From Mycolicibacterium iranicum (GTDB lineage Bacteria > Actinomycetota > Actinomycetes > Mycobacteriales > Mycobacteriaceae), in the NCBI RefSeq assembly GCF_002101705.1, contig NZ_LQPC01000026.1, forward strand, positions 124,001-188,000: 64,000 nucleotides of DNA, given 5' to 3'. This document shows, piece after piece, positions 34,765 to 45,201 of the stretch. Below the pieces are notes generated by a model. It had not been told where the DNA came from, did not search any database, and saw only the letters and a program-made list of their open reading frames with translations. The position numbers and the translations under genes are program-made. The number at the start of each line of letters is the position of its first letter. Position 1 is the first letter of the stretch.

Positions 34765-36377
34765 CCGAGAAGATCCGGGTGGCCTCATTCGATGACCTGG
34801 TCTCCGACCGACCGCATGCCGTCACTGCCGGTGGGGTGGACCTGATCCTCATCCGCCGAGGCGGGGACGTGCATGCCCTAAACGGACGGTGCCCGCACCG
34901 AGGGGCTCTGATGGGTGACGGACGTGTCGAGGGGCCCCTCGTCGTATGTGGCGTACACGGATGGCGCTATGACATCGCGACGGGCGTGTCGCCGGTGAAC
35001 CCGGCGGTGGCACTCGCCAAGTTCCCGACCTGGGTGTCGGACGGGGTTGTCTACGTTGACGAATCGTCGGTGACGGAGTTCAAGCGCGCCCATCCGTCGA
35101 CACACGAGGATGACGGCTATCAGGGCCGCTGGATCACGCCGGCCGATACACCCGAAGAGCCGTTCGTCACGCAGATCCACGAGCTGGCCGCGCACGGCCT
35201 GGACAGGGTCGGCCACCACGGGCCGATGGCGGCCATGGGCGTGCCCAGAGATCAGCTGCCGAAGTGGGAGTCGATTCAACTGGTGACCGGTCAACTGGCA
35301 CAGCTACCGCTGCTTGAGGACGAACCGGTTGCCACGGAGACCGTGATCGGTCCGGCAGCCAAACGTCCGCTGGTGTTGGATATCCCACTGTTCGTCAGCG
35401 ATATGAGCTTCGGTGCGCTCTCCGAGGAGGCCAAGGTCGCCCTCTCTGCGGGGGCCCGGATGGCCGGCACCGGCATATGTTCAGGCGAAGGCGGCATGCT
35501 TCCCGAAGAGCAACAGCACAATTCGCGGTATCTTTACGAGCTCGCCTCGGCCCGCTTCGGATGGAGTTTCGAGCATCTGCAGAAGGTGCAGGCGTTTCAC
35601 TTCAAGGGCGGTCAGGGCGCCAAGACCGGCACCGGCGGTCATTTACCAGGAAGCAAGGTGACCGGGAAGATCGCTACAGTGCGCGGTCTGTCGGCGGGTT
35701 CCGCCGCCATCTCCCCAGCCCGGTTTCCCGATTGGACCTCGCTGGATCAGTTCCGTGATTTCGCCGCGGAGGTCCGGGCGGTGTCCGGAGGAATCCCGGT
35801 GGGCTTCAAAATGAGCGCGCAACAGATCGAACGCGATATCGACGCGGCTCTGGAAGTCGGTGTCGACTATCTCATCCTCGACGGCCGCGGCGGCGGAACA
35901 GGAGCTGCACCAACCCTGTTCCGCGACAACATCTCCGTGCCGACGATCCCAGCCCTCGCCAGAGCGCGACGGCACCTGACCGCGTCCGGGGTCGACCACG
36001 TCACCCTGGCTGTCACCGGCGGGATCCGCACCGCGGCGGACATGGTCAAGGCGCTCGCGCTGGGCGCAGACGCCATCGGCTTGTCCAACTCGGCGCTGCA
36101 GGCAATCGGATGCGTGGGCATGCGCGCGTGCAACACCAACGCCTGTCCGGTAGGGATCGCCACTCAGAAGCCCCACCTACGCGACCGGCTGCCCGTGGAT
36201 CTGGCCGCCCTGCGCCTGCAACGCTTCCTGCACTCCACCGTCGAGCTCATGACAGTCCTGGCCAGGGCGTGTGGACACCGGCGACTCGCCGACTTCAACC
36301 TCGACGACCTCGTCACCTTCGACCGCGACTTCGCCCATCTCAGCGGGGTCCCCTACGCAGGAGTGGTGCCGTTGTGA
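34761..36377 (+). CDS. Rieske [2Fe-2S] domain fused to glutamate-synthase-type FMN domain
   Basis: A 538-residue fusion. Residues 1-95 are a Rieske ferredoxin domain with ligands C44-P-H46 and C63-G-V-H66. Residues about 150-535 are the FMN-binding alpha-subunit domain of glutamate synthase: FVSDMSFGALSEEAK, GEGGMLPEEQ, KGGQGAKTGTGGHLPG, SPARFPDWTS, DGRGGGTGAAP and the cluster motif ACNTNACPVGIATQ. The amidotransferase and NAD(P)H domains of true GOGAT are absent. It starts at GTG 34761 overlapping the DUF5996 stop; a TTG at 34737 is possible. The Rieske centre probably passes electrons to or from FMN. The substrate is unknown. Confidence 0.88.
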   Translation: MTEKIRVASFDDLVSDRPHAVTAGGVDLILIRRGGDVHALNGRCPHRGALMGDGRVEGPLVVCGVHGWRYDIATGVSPVNPAVALAKFPTWVSDGVVYVDESSVTEFKRAHPSTHEDDGYQGRWITPADTPEEPFVTQIHELAAHGLDRVGHHGPMAAMGVPRDQLPKWESIQLVTGQLAQLPLLEDEPVATETVIGPAAKRPLVLDIPLFVSDMSFGALSEEAKVALSAGARMAGTGICSGEGGMLPEEQQHNSRYLYELASARFGWSFEHLQKVQAFHFKGGQGAKTGTGGHLPGSKVTGKIATVRGLSAGSAAISPARFPDWTSLDQFRDFAAEVRAVSGGIPVGFKMSAQQIERDIDAALEVGVDYLILDGRGGGTGAAPTLFRDNISVPTIPALARARRHLTASGVDHVTLAVTGGIRTAADMVKALALGADAIGLSNSALQAIGCVGMRACNTNACPVGIATQKPHLRDRLPVDLAALRLQRFLHSTVELMTVLARACGHRRLADFNLDDLVTFDRDFAHLSGVPYAGVVPL

Positions 36378-38326
36378 CTGCCAATCAGCGAGAAACACAG
36401 TGGCACAGGGTGATCGATCCGGACTCGCTCGACGAGGGCGAGGTCATGGTATGCCCCGTCGGCCTGAAGTCCGTAGCACTGACCAAGCTGGGCGGCGAAT
36501 TCGGCGCCATTGACAACCGCTGCCCCCATCAAGGCGGGCCGCTGGGACAGGGCACTCTCGAGAACGGCAAGATACGGTGCCCCTGGCACGGCTACGATTT
36601 CGACCCATTCACGGGTCAAGCCGCAGGCGGACCCGATTTCGACGTCACGACATACCCTGTCGAGGTCCGCGCGGACGGTGTCTACGTCGGCACGCCACCA
36701 CCTGCATCACCCGTCCGTACGGTCAGCGATGTGTTGATCGAGACGATGATCGATTGGGGAGTCGACACGGTCTTCGGGATGGTCGGGCATTCCAATCTCG
36801 GCCTGGCAGAGGCGATGCACCGCGCCGAGACCGAGGGCAAGCTCCGCTATTTCGGTATCCGCCACGAGGGTGCGGCGGCCTTCGCAGCATCGGCGTACGG
36901 CAAGCTCACCGGCAAACCCGCTGCGTGCTTCGGCATCGCGGGCCCAGGTTCGACGAACCTGCTGACGGGTCTTTACGACGCGAAGGCAGATCGTGCACCG
37001 GTGCTGGCCCTCTCGGGCAACGTGGACTCATCCGTCGCCGGCAAGGGCGCCTTCCAGGACATCGACCTGCTCGCCGCGTTCGCGGACGTCTCAACCTTTT
37101 CGGCCATGGTCCGCTCAGGATCCGACCATGCCGAATTGATGGCGATGGCGATCAAGCACGCCGTGCTCGCTCGCGGAGTCGGACACCTCGTGCTGCCCGA
37201 CGAGGTGCAGGTGCTCGCGGCACCGCCACAACCCGGCTCCGGCCCTGCCGGGCGGATGCCCGACCTCCGCGTCGCCCCGCCCGCCCAGGCGCTCCGAGAC
37301 GCGCGCGCCCGGATTGCTGTCGCAACTCGGCCGGTCATCGTGGTGGGCGCCGGCGCCAAAGCCGACATGGCACAGATAACTTCGCTCGCCGAGCGGTTGA
37401 ATGCCCCGATTCTGACCACATTCAAGGCCAAGGGGCAGATCTCCGACAGGCATCCACTGGCCTGCGGCGTGCTGGGCCGCTCCGGAACGCCCGTCGCCTC
37501 CTGGATGATGAACAAGGCCGACCTCCTGCTGGTGTTCGGCGCGTCGTTCTCGAACCACAGCGGCATCTCCCCTTTCACGCCCACCGTGCAGGTGGACACG
37601 GATCCCTTGATGCTCGGACGGTTTCGGCCGGTGACGGTGCCGGTACTCGGCGACGCGGGCGTCACTGCCCACGCGATGACAGAGGGACTGCGCCTCCACC
37701 CAGCGATCGTCGACCAGCGCCCCGAGATCGCCGAACGCTGGGCGGTGTGGCGCACGGAAAAGGCTCGCCGCGCCGCCGCAGACCCGGGCAGCGGGCGGGT
37801 GTCCGCCGCAGCCGTCTTCCACGAACTGAACGAGCTCGCGCCCGAGAACGCCGTCATCACAGTGGATGTGGGGAATCACGCCTACTCATTCGGGCGGTAC
37901 TTCGAACCGACGTCACAGTCAGTCCTCATGTCGGGCTATCTCGGTTCGATCGGCTTCGGGTTCCCGGCTGCACTGGGAGCGTGGGCGGCGGTGCCGGACC
38001 GTCCCGTCATCGCCGTCACCGGTGACGGCGGGTTCGGCCAGTATCTCGCCGAAGTCACCACCGCGGTGAAGTACGGCATGAACATCACTCACATCCTGCT
38101 GAACAACGGCGAACTCGCCAAGATCAGTGAAGAACAGCGCAGCGCCGAGTACGCGGTCTGGCAGACGTCGCTGCTGAATCCCGACTTCTCGGCACTGGCC
38201 CGTGACTGCGGCGCCTTCGGCAAGCGTGTCAGCGATCGTGCCGACCTCGCGACCGCACTGCGAGAAGCGCTCGACCACCCTGGCCCAGCCATGGTCGAGA
38301 TTCTGACCGACCCCGGATCGCACTGA
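36374..38326 (+). CDS. Rieske [2Fe-2S] domain fused to thiamine diphosphate enzyme (POX/AHAS-like)
   Basis: A 650-residue fusion. Residues 1-105 are a Rieske domain with ligands C50-P-H52 and C69-P-W-H72. Residues about 112-645 are a complete ThDP enzyme of the pyruvate oxidase/acetolactate synthase class: catalytic Glu in [19 protein letters not shown], central domain ([14 protein letters not shown]) and the ThDP/Mg motif GDGGFG...LLNNGE. It starts at GTG 36374 overlapping the previous stop (GTGA). It probably decarboxylates a 2-oxoacid and hands electrons to its Rieske centre. The fused partner upstream also has a Rieske domain, so the two may form one electron chain. Confidence 0.88.
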   Translation: MTANQRETQWHRVIDPDSLDEGEVMVCPVGLKSVALTKLGGEFGAIDNRCPHQGGPLGQGTLENGKIRCPWHGYDFDPFTGQAAGGPDFDVTTYPVEVRADGVYVGTPPPASPVRTVSDVLIETMIDWGVDTVFGMVGHSNLGLAEAMHRAETEGKLRYFGIRHEGAAAFAASAYGKLTGKPAACFGIAGPGSTNLLTGLYDAKADRAPVLALSGNVDSSVAGKGAFQDIDLLAAFADVSTFSAMVRSGSDHAELMAMAIKHAVLARGVGHLVLPDEVQVLAAPPQPGSGPAGRMPDLRVAPPAQALRDARARIAVATRPVIVVGAGAKADMAQITSLAERLNAPILTTFKAKGQISDRHPLACGVLGRSGTPVASWMMNKADLLLVFGASFSNHSGISPFTPTVQVDTDPLMLGRFRPVTVPVLGDAGVTAHAMTEGLRLHPAIVDQRPEIAERWAVWRTEKARRAAADPGSGRVSAAAVFHELNELAPENAVITVDVGNHAYSFGRYFEPTSQSVLMSGYLGSIGFGFPAALGAWAAVPDRPVIAVTGDGGFGQYLAEVTTAVKYGMNITHILLNNGELAKISEEQRSAEYAVWQTSLLNPDFSALARDCGAFGKRVSDRADLATALREALDHPGPAMVEILTDPGSH

Positions 38327-38358
38327 GCGACAAGCGACCACGACAACGAGGAACCCTA

Positions 38359-39363
38359 ATGACTGATTCGATGAAAGCCGTTGTGCTCAACCGATTCGGC
38401 GGGACTGATGCGTTCGAGCTGGCCGACGTCTCGGTGCCGCACGTTGGGCCACGCCAGGTTCGGGTGCGCATCCACGCCACCGCCATCAACCCACTCGACT
38501 ATCAGATTCGTCGCGGCGACTACGCCGATCTTGTGCCGCTGCCTGCGATCATCGGGCACGACATCTCGGGTGTGGTCGAGGAGGTCGGATTTCATGTGAC
38601 CGAGTTCCGCGCAGGCGACGCCGTGTATTACACGCCTCAGATCTTCGGCGGCCCGGGCTCTTACGCCGAGCAGCACGTCGCCGACGTTGACCTGGTCGGC
38701 CGAAAGCCCGAGAATCTCAGCCACCTGGAGGCGGCGAGCCTGACCCTTGTCGGCGGAACGGTCTGGGAGTCCCTTGTGACACGAGCTCAGCTCACCGTCG
38801 GCGAGTCGATCCTTATCCATGGCGGCGCGGGCGGCGTCGGCACGATCGCAGTCCAGGTCGCCAAAGCATTGGGCGCCCAGGTGATCACCACTGCGAGAGC
38901 CGGGGATCATGATTTCGTGCGCTCACTCGGCGCGGACGTGGTGATCGACTACGCCTCGACGGACTACGTCGACACCGTCGCGGAGGTGACCCGCGGCAAA
39001 GGGGTCGACGTCGTCTTCGACACCATCGGAGGCGACACACTCACGCGAAGCCCGCTGATACTCAGCGACGGCGGACGCGTCGTCAGCATCGTCGACATTG
39101 CACAGCCGCAGAATCTCATCGAGGCGTGGGGCCGCAACGCCGCCTATCATTTTGTGTTCACACGACAGAACCGAGGAAAACTGGACGCCCTCACCACCCT
39201 GGTCGAGCGTGGCCTTGTGAAGCCGGTGATCGGCGCGACCCTTCCGCTCGCCCGGGTGGGCGATGCTCACGAAGTCCTGGAGAACAGGCGCGCTTACGCG
39301 CTGCGCGGCAAGGTCGCGATCGACGTGGCCGGTGGCACCGTGGAGATCCCGCCGCGCACCTAG
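38359..39363 (+). CDS. Zinc-free MDR/quinone oxidoreductase family protein
   Basis: A 334-residue medium-chain reductase. The NADPH motif is [20 protein letters not shown]. The N-terminal catalytic domain ([18 protein letters not shown]) lacks the zinc-binding Cys set, as in quinone oxidoreductases. It reduces quinones or enones with NADPH. GAGGAA precedes the ATG, 32 bases after the ThDP fusion gene, so it is likely the last gene of the sigma-factor operon. Its TAG shares CTAG with the stop of the convergent dehydrogenase. Confidence 0.85.
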   Translation: MTDSMKAVVLNRFGGTDAFELADVSVPHVGPRQVRVRIHATAINPLDYQIRRGDYADLVPLPAIIGHDISGVVEEVGFHVTEFRAGDAVYYTPQIFGGPGSYAEQHVADVDLVGRKPENLSHLEAASLTLVGGTVWESLVTRAQLTVGESILIHGGAGGVGTIAVQVAKALGAQVITTARAGDHDFVRSLGADVVIDYASTDYVDTVAEVTRGKGVDVVFDTIGGDTLTRSPLILSDGGRVVSIVDIAQPQNLIEAWGRNAAYHFVFTRQNRGKLDALTTLVERGLVKPVIGATLPLARVGDAHEVLENRRAYALRGKVAIDVAGGTVEIPPRT

Positions 39364-40313
39364 ACCGGCGTGACGAGCTTTCCCGTCGCGAGGAAGCTGT
39401 CGAGGTTGCGCAGTGTCAACGCCTCCATCGCGGCCCGGGTCTGCTCGGTACCGCTCGCCACATGGGGTAGAAGCACGACATTATTCAGGGCGAACAGCTC
39501 CTCGGGCACCTTCGGCTCGTCGGCGAACACGTCGAGGCCCGCACCGGCGAGCTTGCCGTTCAACAGGGCGTCGACCAGTGCATCCTGGTCGACGACGCTG
39601 CCGCGGGCGATGTTGATCAGATAGCCACGAGGTCCGAGCTCCTCGATGACCTCGCGGCTCACCAGCCCGCGCGTGCCTTCACCGCCGGCCGCGGCGACGA
39701 CAAGTACGTCCACGTTCGATGCGAGATCCAGCGGCGATGCCTCGTAGAGGTACGGCGAGTCCGCGATCGCGTGGCGGTTGTGGTAGCTGATACGGCAGCC
39801 AAAGGCACTGAGCCGCAGTGCGATTGCTTTACCGATGCGACCCAGGCCGATGATGCCCACCCGGGTGTTGCTGACCTGCCGGGTCAAGGGGTAGTTGCCG
39901 TCCACCGGCCAGCGGCCGGCCCGGACGTAGCGATCGGAGGCCGAGAACTGCCGCAGGGTGTCGATCATCAGCCCGACGGCGGTGTCGGCCACGCAGTCTG
40001 TCAGGACGTCGGGGGTATTGCTCACCCCGACGCCCCGAGTCTCAGCGGCCGCGACATCCGTGGTGTCGTAGCCGACGCCGAAGTTGATCACCGCGCCCAG
40101 ATTCGGCAGCGCAATCATCAGGTCAGCGTCCACCCCCGTGCGCCCCGAGGTCACGGCGGCCGTGAACTCCGCACCGCGGCGGGTCAGAAAGTCGGCGCGC
40201 TCGGCGGCCGAATCAGGCAGCACCGCAGCCGCGTAGTCCTCGGCAAGCGTGCGCTCCAGCGACGGCTTCAACGGTCCGACCTGCAACACGGCGTGAGTTC
40301 CCACGATCCTCAC
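39360..40313 (-). CDS. D-2-hydroxyacid dehydrogenase (glyoxylate/hydroxypyruvate reductase-like)
   Basis: A 317-residue NAD(P)-dependent enzyme. The dinucleotide motif is [13 protein letters not shown], the catalytic Arg in [13 protein letters not shown], the Glu in [10 protein letters not shown] and the His in [12 protein letters not shown]. Substrates of the family are glyoxylate, hydroxypyruvate and similar 2-oxoacids. The GTG at 40313 is chosen because it gives the normal N-terminus [11 protein letters not shown]; the upstream extension is a shadow. It is divergent from the ABC operon across about 300 bases and may share its regulation. Its C-terminal end is duplicated as a remnant at 28830. 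Confidence 0.85.
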   Translation of the reverse strand: MRIVGTHAVLQVGPLKPSLERTLAEDYAAAVLPDSAAERADFLTRRGAEFTAAVTSGRTGVDADLMIALPNLGAVINFGVGYDTTDVAAAETRGVGVSNTPDVLTDCVADTAVGLMIDTLRQFSASDRYVRAGRWPVDGNYPLTRQVSNTRVGIIGLGRIGKAIALRLSAFGCRISYHNRHAIADSPYLYEASPLDLASNVDVLVVAAAGGEGTRGLVSREVIEELGPRGYLINIARGSVVDQDALVDALLNGKLAGAGLDVFADEPKVPEELFALNNVVLLPHVASGTEQTRAAMEALTLRNLDSFLATGKLVTPV

Positions 40314-40610
40314 GGTACGGCGAGCTGGGGATACCGGTCCACGTCCGAAATAGCATGGACTTATACCCAACGCGCATAGCTGCGCCTGCACGGGCGGCGG
40401 CACAGCATCACTGCGTTGACAGATCGCGCAAAACCGCTGTTCAAAGGGCATTTTGCAGAACCCGAATCTGCCGCGCCGAAGCCCTCCATGGGCGTGAAAA
40501 CGGTGTTTAGCCGGGGTTGACGCTCCTTCTCGGACGCTCTTACCGTGTGGTTGCCATCACAGCCCGCATCTACATACGTGGACGTCACTACCCATAGCCC
40601 GGGAGGACCG

Positions 40611-42170
40611 ATGAACTCCAGCACCAGGCGCCTGAGCGCTCTGGCCTTCGCAGCGGTCACCGTCGCGGCCAGCGGCTGCACCGTCGCCAACACCGGCAGC
40701 GGCGGCTACGACCCCAACACACTGCGCATCGTGCTTCCTCAGGAGCCCCCCACGCTGGAACCCTGCGAGGGCTCGCTCACCTCCACCGGCATCGTGACGC
40801 GCTCCAACATCACAGAGCCACTGGCCGAGCGCGATTCCAACACTGGCGAGCTGCTGCCGCTGCTGGCCACCGGGTGGGAGCAGACCTCGCCGACGGAATG
40901 GACCTTCACGCTGCGCGACGGCGTGACCTTCTCCGACGGTGCGCCGTTCACGTCAGCTGACGCCGCCTTCTCCATTGATCGGGCCGTGAACTCCGATCTG
41001 CAGTGCAACGTCGACGGTTACGTCTTCGGCGACGAGGTGCTGAGCCTGCAAACACCCGATCAGCGCACCGTCGTCGTCGGCACCACGAAGCCTGATCCGA
41101 TTCTGCCCCTGCGGATTTCGTTCGTGGAGATGGTGCCCGTGACCACCAGCATGACGGAGAAGGTCCGCGAACCCATCGGCACCGGCCCCTATGCGATCGA
41201 GCGCTGGGACTACGGCCAGAAGCTCACACTGGCGCGCAACCCCACCTACTGGGGGCCGGCTCCGGCCTTCGCGAAGGCCGAGTACCAGTGGCGCAGCGAG
41301 GGAAGCGTGCGGGCGGCAATGCTCACCAACGACGAGGTCGACATCGCGACCGGACTCGGACCAGAGGACGGTGCGGGTGATCTGGGCGTGCCGTTCCAGA
41401 ACAACGAGACCACCGCGCTGCGGATCACCGGTACCGAGGCGCCGCTGAACGATATGCGCGTGCGCCAGGCCATCAACTACTCGGTCAATCGCACCGGCAT
41501 CGTCAAGGCGTTGTTCCGAGGACTCGGAGAGCCTGCAGCGCAACTGATCCCCGAAGGCGTCGTCGGCTACAACTCGGAGCTACCGCTGTGGCCCCACGAC
41601 CCCGACAAGGCCCGTCAGCTCGTCGACGAGGCGCGTGCCGACGGTGTTCCCGTCGATCGGGAGATCCGGCTTATCGGCCGCAACAGTCAGTTCCCTGGCG
41701 TCACGGAGACGGTCGAGGTGATCCAGAGCGAGCTGGCCAATGCCGGGCTGAACGTCAAGATCGAGATGATGGACACCGCAGCGCAGCTCGAGTATCAGCT
41801 GCGCCCGTTTCCGGCCAATGCCGGACCGTTCATCGCTTTGATCCAGCACGGTAACCAAGCCGGCGATGCCGCATTCTCCGTCGACCAGTACATGAAGAGC
41901 GAAGGCGCGCAAAGTTCGTTCGGAACACCAGCTTTCGATGCTCAAATCGATGCAGCGGGCGAGCTCACCGGGGAGGCGCGCCAGCAGGCATACGCACAGA
42001 TCTTCGCCGACGAGCCGCAGAAGATCATGCAGTTCGCCTACATCGCCCACATGCGCGGCATCCTCGGCAAGTCGGCCCGCGTCGACTACACCCCGAATCC
42101 GGCCACCGGCGACGAGATGCTGCTGGCCACCATGACACCGGCGTCCGCCGACCGCACCGACCAGTCCTGA
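40611..42170 (+). CDS. ABC transporter substrate-binding lipoprotein (peptide/nickel family 5)
   Basis: A 519-residue exported lipoprotein with lipobox AASGC near residue 24. The SBP family 5 pattern is clear (LEPCEGSLTSTGIVTRSNIT, TEWTFTLRDGVTFSDGAPFT, YWGPAPAFAKAEYQW). Family ligands are oligopeptides, but also plant sugars, opines and nickel. GGGAGG precedes the ATG at 40611. It is the first gene of a run of ten co-directional genes; the acid-sugar enzymes at the end suggest the ligand could be a sugar acid or conjugate. Confidence 0.9.
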   Translation: MNSSTRRLSALAFAAVTVAASGCTVANTGSGGYDPNTLRIVLPQEPPTLEPCEGSLTSTGIVTRSNITEPLAERDSNTGELLPLLATGWEQTSPTEWTFTLRDGVTFSDGAPFTSADAAFSIDRAVNSDLQCNVDGYVFGDEVLSLQTPDQRTVVVGTTKPDPILPLRISFVEMVPVTTSMTEKVREPIGTGPYAIERWDYGQKLTLARNPTYWGPAPAFAKAEYQWRSEGSVRAAMLTNDEVDIATGLGPEDGAGDLGVPFQNNETTALRITGTEAPLNDMRVRQAINYSVNRTGIVKALFRGLGEPAAQLIPEGVVGYNSELPLWPHDPDKARQLVDEARADGVPVDREIRLIGRNSQFPGVTETVEVIQSELANAGLNVKIEMMDTAAQLEYQLRPFPANAGPFIALIQHGNQAGDAAFSVDQYMKSEGAQSSFGTPAFDAQIDAAGELTGEARQQAYAQIFADEPQKIMQFAYIAHMRGILGKSARVDYTPNPATGDEMLLATMTPASADRTDQS

Positions 42171-42197
42171 CTGCCGACGTTATAGAAGGGCCAGCCC

Positions 42198-43127
42198 ATG
42201 TTCTCTTTCGTCCGGCGCCGGATGTATTCCAGCGCACTGCCATTGATCATCGTGCTGCTCGGCGTGTTCCTGCTCGCCAGGCTCACCGGTGACCCGATCA
42301 ACCTCTACCTGCCCGAGTCGGCGACACCGGAGCAGCGCGAATCATTCGCTGCCGCGAACGGATTCAACGACCCGCTGATCACCCAACTGATCGACTACTT
42401 CAAGGGTGTCGCCCATCTCGACTTCGGCACCTCGCTGCGCACCGGAGAGTCGGCCGCCGACATGGCGTTACGCGCTTTCCCTGCCACACTGCAGCTGGCG
42501 ATCACCACGATGCTGCTGGCCATCGTCGGTGCCGTCGTCATCGGCTGCTGGGCCGCCTACCGGCCCAACTCTCTGGCTGACCGCTTCTCATCGCTGCTGT
42601 CGATGACCGCGGCAAGCATCCCTGATTTCTGGTTCGCCATCACGGGCGTATGGCTGTTCGCCGTGCTGCTCGGCTGGCTGCCGACTTCCGGCACCGACGC
42701 CGGCATGCTCTCGTGGATCTTGCCGATAGCCACGCTGATGATCCGGCCGCTCGGTGTGCTGACCCAAGTGGTCCGCGGCGCCATGGTCTCGGCGCTCTCA
42801 GCACCGTACGTTCGGCTGGCCCGCAGCAAGGGCGCCAGCGACTTTCGCGTCGTGAGCCATCACGCGCTGCGCAACGCGGCCGCCCCCGCACTGACCGTGG
42901 CCGGCGACCTTGCGGTCGGCTTGATCAACGGCGCGGTCGTGGTCGAGGCCATCTTCGGCTGGCCCGGCATCGGCAAGCTGATGATCGACGCCATTCTGCA
43001 GCGCGACTTCGCGGTGCTGCAGGCGGCGGTCCTACTCACCGCGGTCAGCATCTTCCTGCTCAACCTCATCATCGACGCCTGCTACGCGCTGCTAGACGCG
43101 CGTGTCCGGGAACCCGCAAAGGTCTAG
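42198..43127 (+). CDS. ABC transporter permease, DppB-like
   Basis: A 309-residue inner-membrane protein with about six helices. The BPD-transporter loop is LARSKGASDFRVVSHHALRNAA, with EAIFGWPGIGKLMIDAI near the end, both characteristic of DppB/OppB. GAAGGG precedes the ATG, 27 bases after the binding protein gene. It forms the translocation pore with the DppC-like protein that follows. Confidence 0.92.
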   Translation: MFSFVRRRMYSSALPLIIVLLGVFLLARLTGDPINLYLPESATPEQRESFAAANGFNDPLITQLIDYFKGVAHLDFGTSLRTGESAADMALRAFPATLQLAITTMLLAIVGAVVIGCWAAYRPNSLADRFSSLLSMTAASIPDFWFAITGVWLFAVLLGWLPTSGTDAGMLSWILPIATLMIRPLGVLTQVVRGAMVSALSAPYVRLARSKGASDFRVVSHHALRNAAAPALTVAGDLAVGLINGAVVVEAIFGWPGIGKLMIDAILQRDFAVLQAAVLLTAVSIFLLNLIIDACYALLDARVREPAKV

Positions 43128-43138
43128 GGAGACAGAAC

Positions 43139-44128
43139 ATGAGTACCTCAATCGACCTGGTCCCGGTTAAGCCGACGACCGCCATCGTCGGTGAAGACGA
43201 CACCGCATCCCGCAAGTCCGGCGGCTCGAAGTGGTTCCGGCTGCTGGTCAACGATCGCGTCGCCGCCGCGGCCGCCTGCGTCCTCGGATTCGTGTTCCTG
43301 ACGGCGATCTTCGGCCCGATGATCGTCGGCGACCTCGCCACCAGGATCGACCTCGACAACTCCAACCAGGCGCCGTTCACGCTGACGCACGGGTGGGTGA
43401 ACGTCCTGGGCACCGACCCGCTGGGTCGGAGCATGCTGGCCCGCCTGATCGTCGCCTGCCAGACCACACTGTCGGTCGCGATCCCGGCGGTGGTCATCTC
43501 CGCGATCGTCGGGTCGGCCATCGGTATGTGGGCCGGCTACTACCGCGGCTGGCGCGAGACGCTCGCAATGCGCATCGCGGACGTGATTATGAGCTTCCCG
43601 TCGCTGCTGCTCGCGGTCGTCGTCCTCTACGTCTTCTCCCCCAGCGCCGCGAACATCGTTCTGGTACTGGCGATCACGCGTATTCCGGTGTACCTGCGCA
43701 CCGCCCGCGCGGAGTCCGCCGAGTTGCAGAGCCGGGTGTTCGTCGACGCGGCGCGCACCTTCGGCGCCGGCGCCAACTCGATCATCTTCCGTCACGTGCT
43801 GCCGATCGTGCTGCCCACGCTGCTGACCGTGGCGACGCTGGACTTCTGCTACGTCATGCTCGCCGAGAGCTCACTGAGCTTCCTGGGCATCGGCATTCAG
43901 CCGCCCGACGTCAGCTGGGGCCTGATGGTCGCTCAAGGCCGGACCTATCTCCACACGGCGTGGTGGCTGTCGTTCTTCCCCGGCCTTGCCATCGTCATCA
44001 CCACGGTGTCGGCCACCATCCTCGCCGCGTGGGCCCGCATCGCCACCGATCCCGCCCAGCGGTGGCGCCTCACCGTCCCGCAGAAGCGGCTGGCCAAGTT
44101 CGCCAAATCCGGAAAGCGCCTCTCGTGA
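43139..44128 (+). CDS. ABC transporter permease, DppC-like
   Basis: A 329-residue membrane protein. The N-terminal cytoplasmic tail (about 45 residues) precedes an OppC_N helix. The signature LGTDPLGRSMLARLI and the EAA loop (FVDAARTFGAGANSIIFRHV) are present, ending in LGIGIQPPDVSWGLM. It follows the DppB gene by 11 bases. Confidence 0.92.
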   Translation: MSTSIDLVPVKPTTAIVGEDDTASRKSGGSKWFRLLVNDRVAAAAACVLGFVFLTAIFGPMIVGDLATRIDLDNSNQAPFTLTHGWVNVLGTDPLGRSMLARLIVACQTTLSVAIPAVVISAIVGSAIGMWAGYYRGWRETLAMRIADVIMSFPSLLLAVVVLYVFSPSAANIVLVLAITRIPVYLRTARAESAELQSRVFVDAARTFGAGANSIIFRHVLPIVLPTLLTVATLDFCYVMLAESSLSFLGIGIQPPDVSWGLMVAQGRTYLHTAWWLSFFPGLAIVITTVSATILAAWARIATDPAQRWRLTVPQKRLAKFAKSGKRLS

Positions 44129-44139
44129 AAGGTTTCAGC

Positions 44140-45201
44140 ATGACTGCACTTGCCGATCATGACGTTCCCCAGGACGCGGTGGACTCCACACCGGTGCTCG
44201 ATGTCGACGGGCTGACCGTCGAGGTCCGCACCATCACCGGAACGCTGCGCGCCGTCAACAACGTCTCGTTCCAGGCCCGCCGCGGCGAAACCCTGGCGCT
44301 GCTCGGCGAATCCGGCTGCGGCAAATCGATGACGGCCACTGCGCTGGTTGGATTGCTGGAACCGGTGGCCGACATCGTCGGCGGCACGGCCCGGCTCACC
44401 GGCCAGAAAGACTCGGTCGACCTGCTCACCGCCGACCGCAAGAAGCGGCGCGAGATCGCGGGCACCGAGCTGGCAATCGTGTTCCAGGACGCGCTCACCG
44501 CACTGAATCCCCTCTACACCGTCGGAACTCAACTGGCCGAACCGTTCCGGATCCACCAGGGCCTCAGCGCCAAGGACGCCAAGCGCAAGGCCGTCGACCT
44601 GATGGCCCGCGTCGGTATCCCCCAGCCCGAGACGCGCCTGAACTCCTACCCGCACCAGTTCTCCGGCGGCATGCGGCAGCGCCTGCTCATTGCGATGGCC
44701 GTCGCTTTGAACCCGAGCGTGCTGATCGCCGACGAGCCGACCACCGCGCTCGATGTCACGGTGCAGGCGCAGATCATGGCGCTGCTGCGCGACCTGCGCG
44801 CCGAGTATCACATGGCCGTCGTCCTCATCACGCACGACCTGGCGCTGGTTGCCGAGGAAGCCGACCGCGTGGCGATCATGTACGCCGGCAATATTGTCGA
44901 AACCGGCACCGTCGCTGAGGTTTTCGCCGACCCCAAACACCCCTACACCAAGGGGTTGCTGAACTCCGTGCCCGTCAACGCCCAGCGCGGCGACGCACTG
45001 AAGTCGATCGGCGGCTCTCCGCCGGACCTGCACTCGATTCCCGAGGGCTGTGTGTACCAGGCGCGCTGCCCGCTGGCCGCCGACATCTGCCGCACCACCC
45101 GGCCCGCCCTGGCCGACGTCGGTGGGGGCTCAAGCCACATTGCCGGCACCGCCGGCCGCAAGGCCGCCTGCCACTTCCCGGAAGAGGTCTCCAATGTCTG
45201 A
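44140..45201 (+). CDS. ABC transporter ATP-binding protein, DppD-like
   Basis: A 353-residue ATPase. Walker [10 protein letters not shown]-loop [11 protein letters not shown], signature FSGGMRQR, Walker [13 protein letters not shown] and H-loop ITHD are intact. The C-terminal oligopeptide-transporter extension holds the Cys set of the family ([20 protein letters not shown]) that binds an iron-sulfur cluster in DppD/DppF proteins. The ATG at 44140 has AAAGG upstream; a GTG at 44125 overlapping the permease stop is possible. Confidence 0.92.
   Translation: MTALADHDVPQDAVDSTPVLDVDGLTVEVRTITGTLRAVNNVSFQARRGETLALLGESGCGKSMTATALVGLLEPVADIVGGTARLTGQKDSVDLLTADRKKRREIAGTELAIVFQDALTALNPLYTVGTQLAEPFRIHQGLSAKDAKRKAVDLMARVGIPQPETRLNSYPHQFSGGMRQRLLIAMAVALNPSVLIADEPTTALDVTVQAQIMALLRDLRAEYHMAVVLITHDLALVAEEADRVAIMYAGNIVETGTVAEVFADPKHPYTKGLLNSVPVNAQRGDALKSIGGSPPDLHSIPEGCVYQARCPLAADICRTTRPALADVGGGSSHIAGTAGRKAACHFPEEVSNV

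Noticed and set aside
39361..39363. CTAG shared by two convergent stop codons as a regulatory device
   Set aside because: Overlapping convergent stops are common in compact genomes. No structure around it suggests more than tight packing.
40314..40610. Possible gene or riboswitch in the gap before the ABC operon
   Set aside because: The open frames run through the start region of the lipoprotein or lack start signals, and I could not recognise a riboswitch core. It is probably only the promoter region of the two divergent genes.
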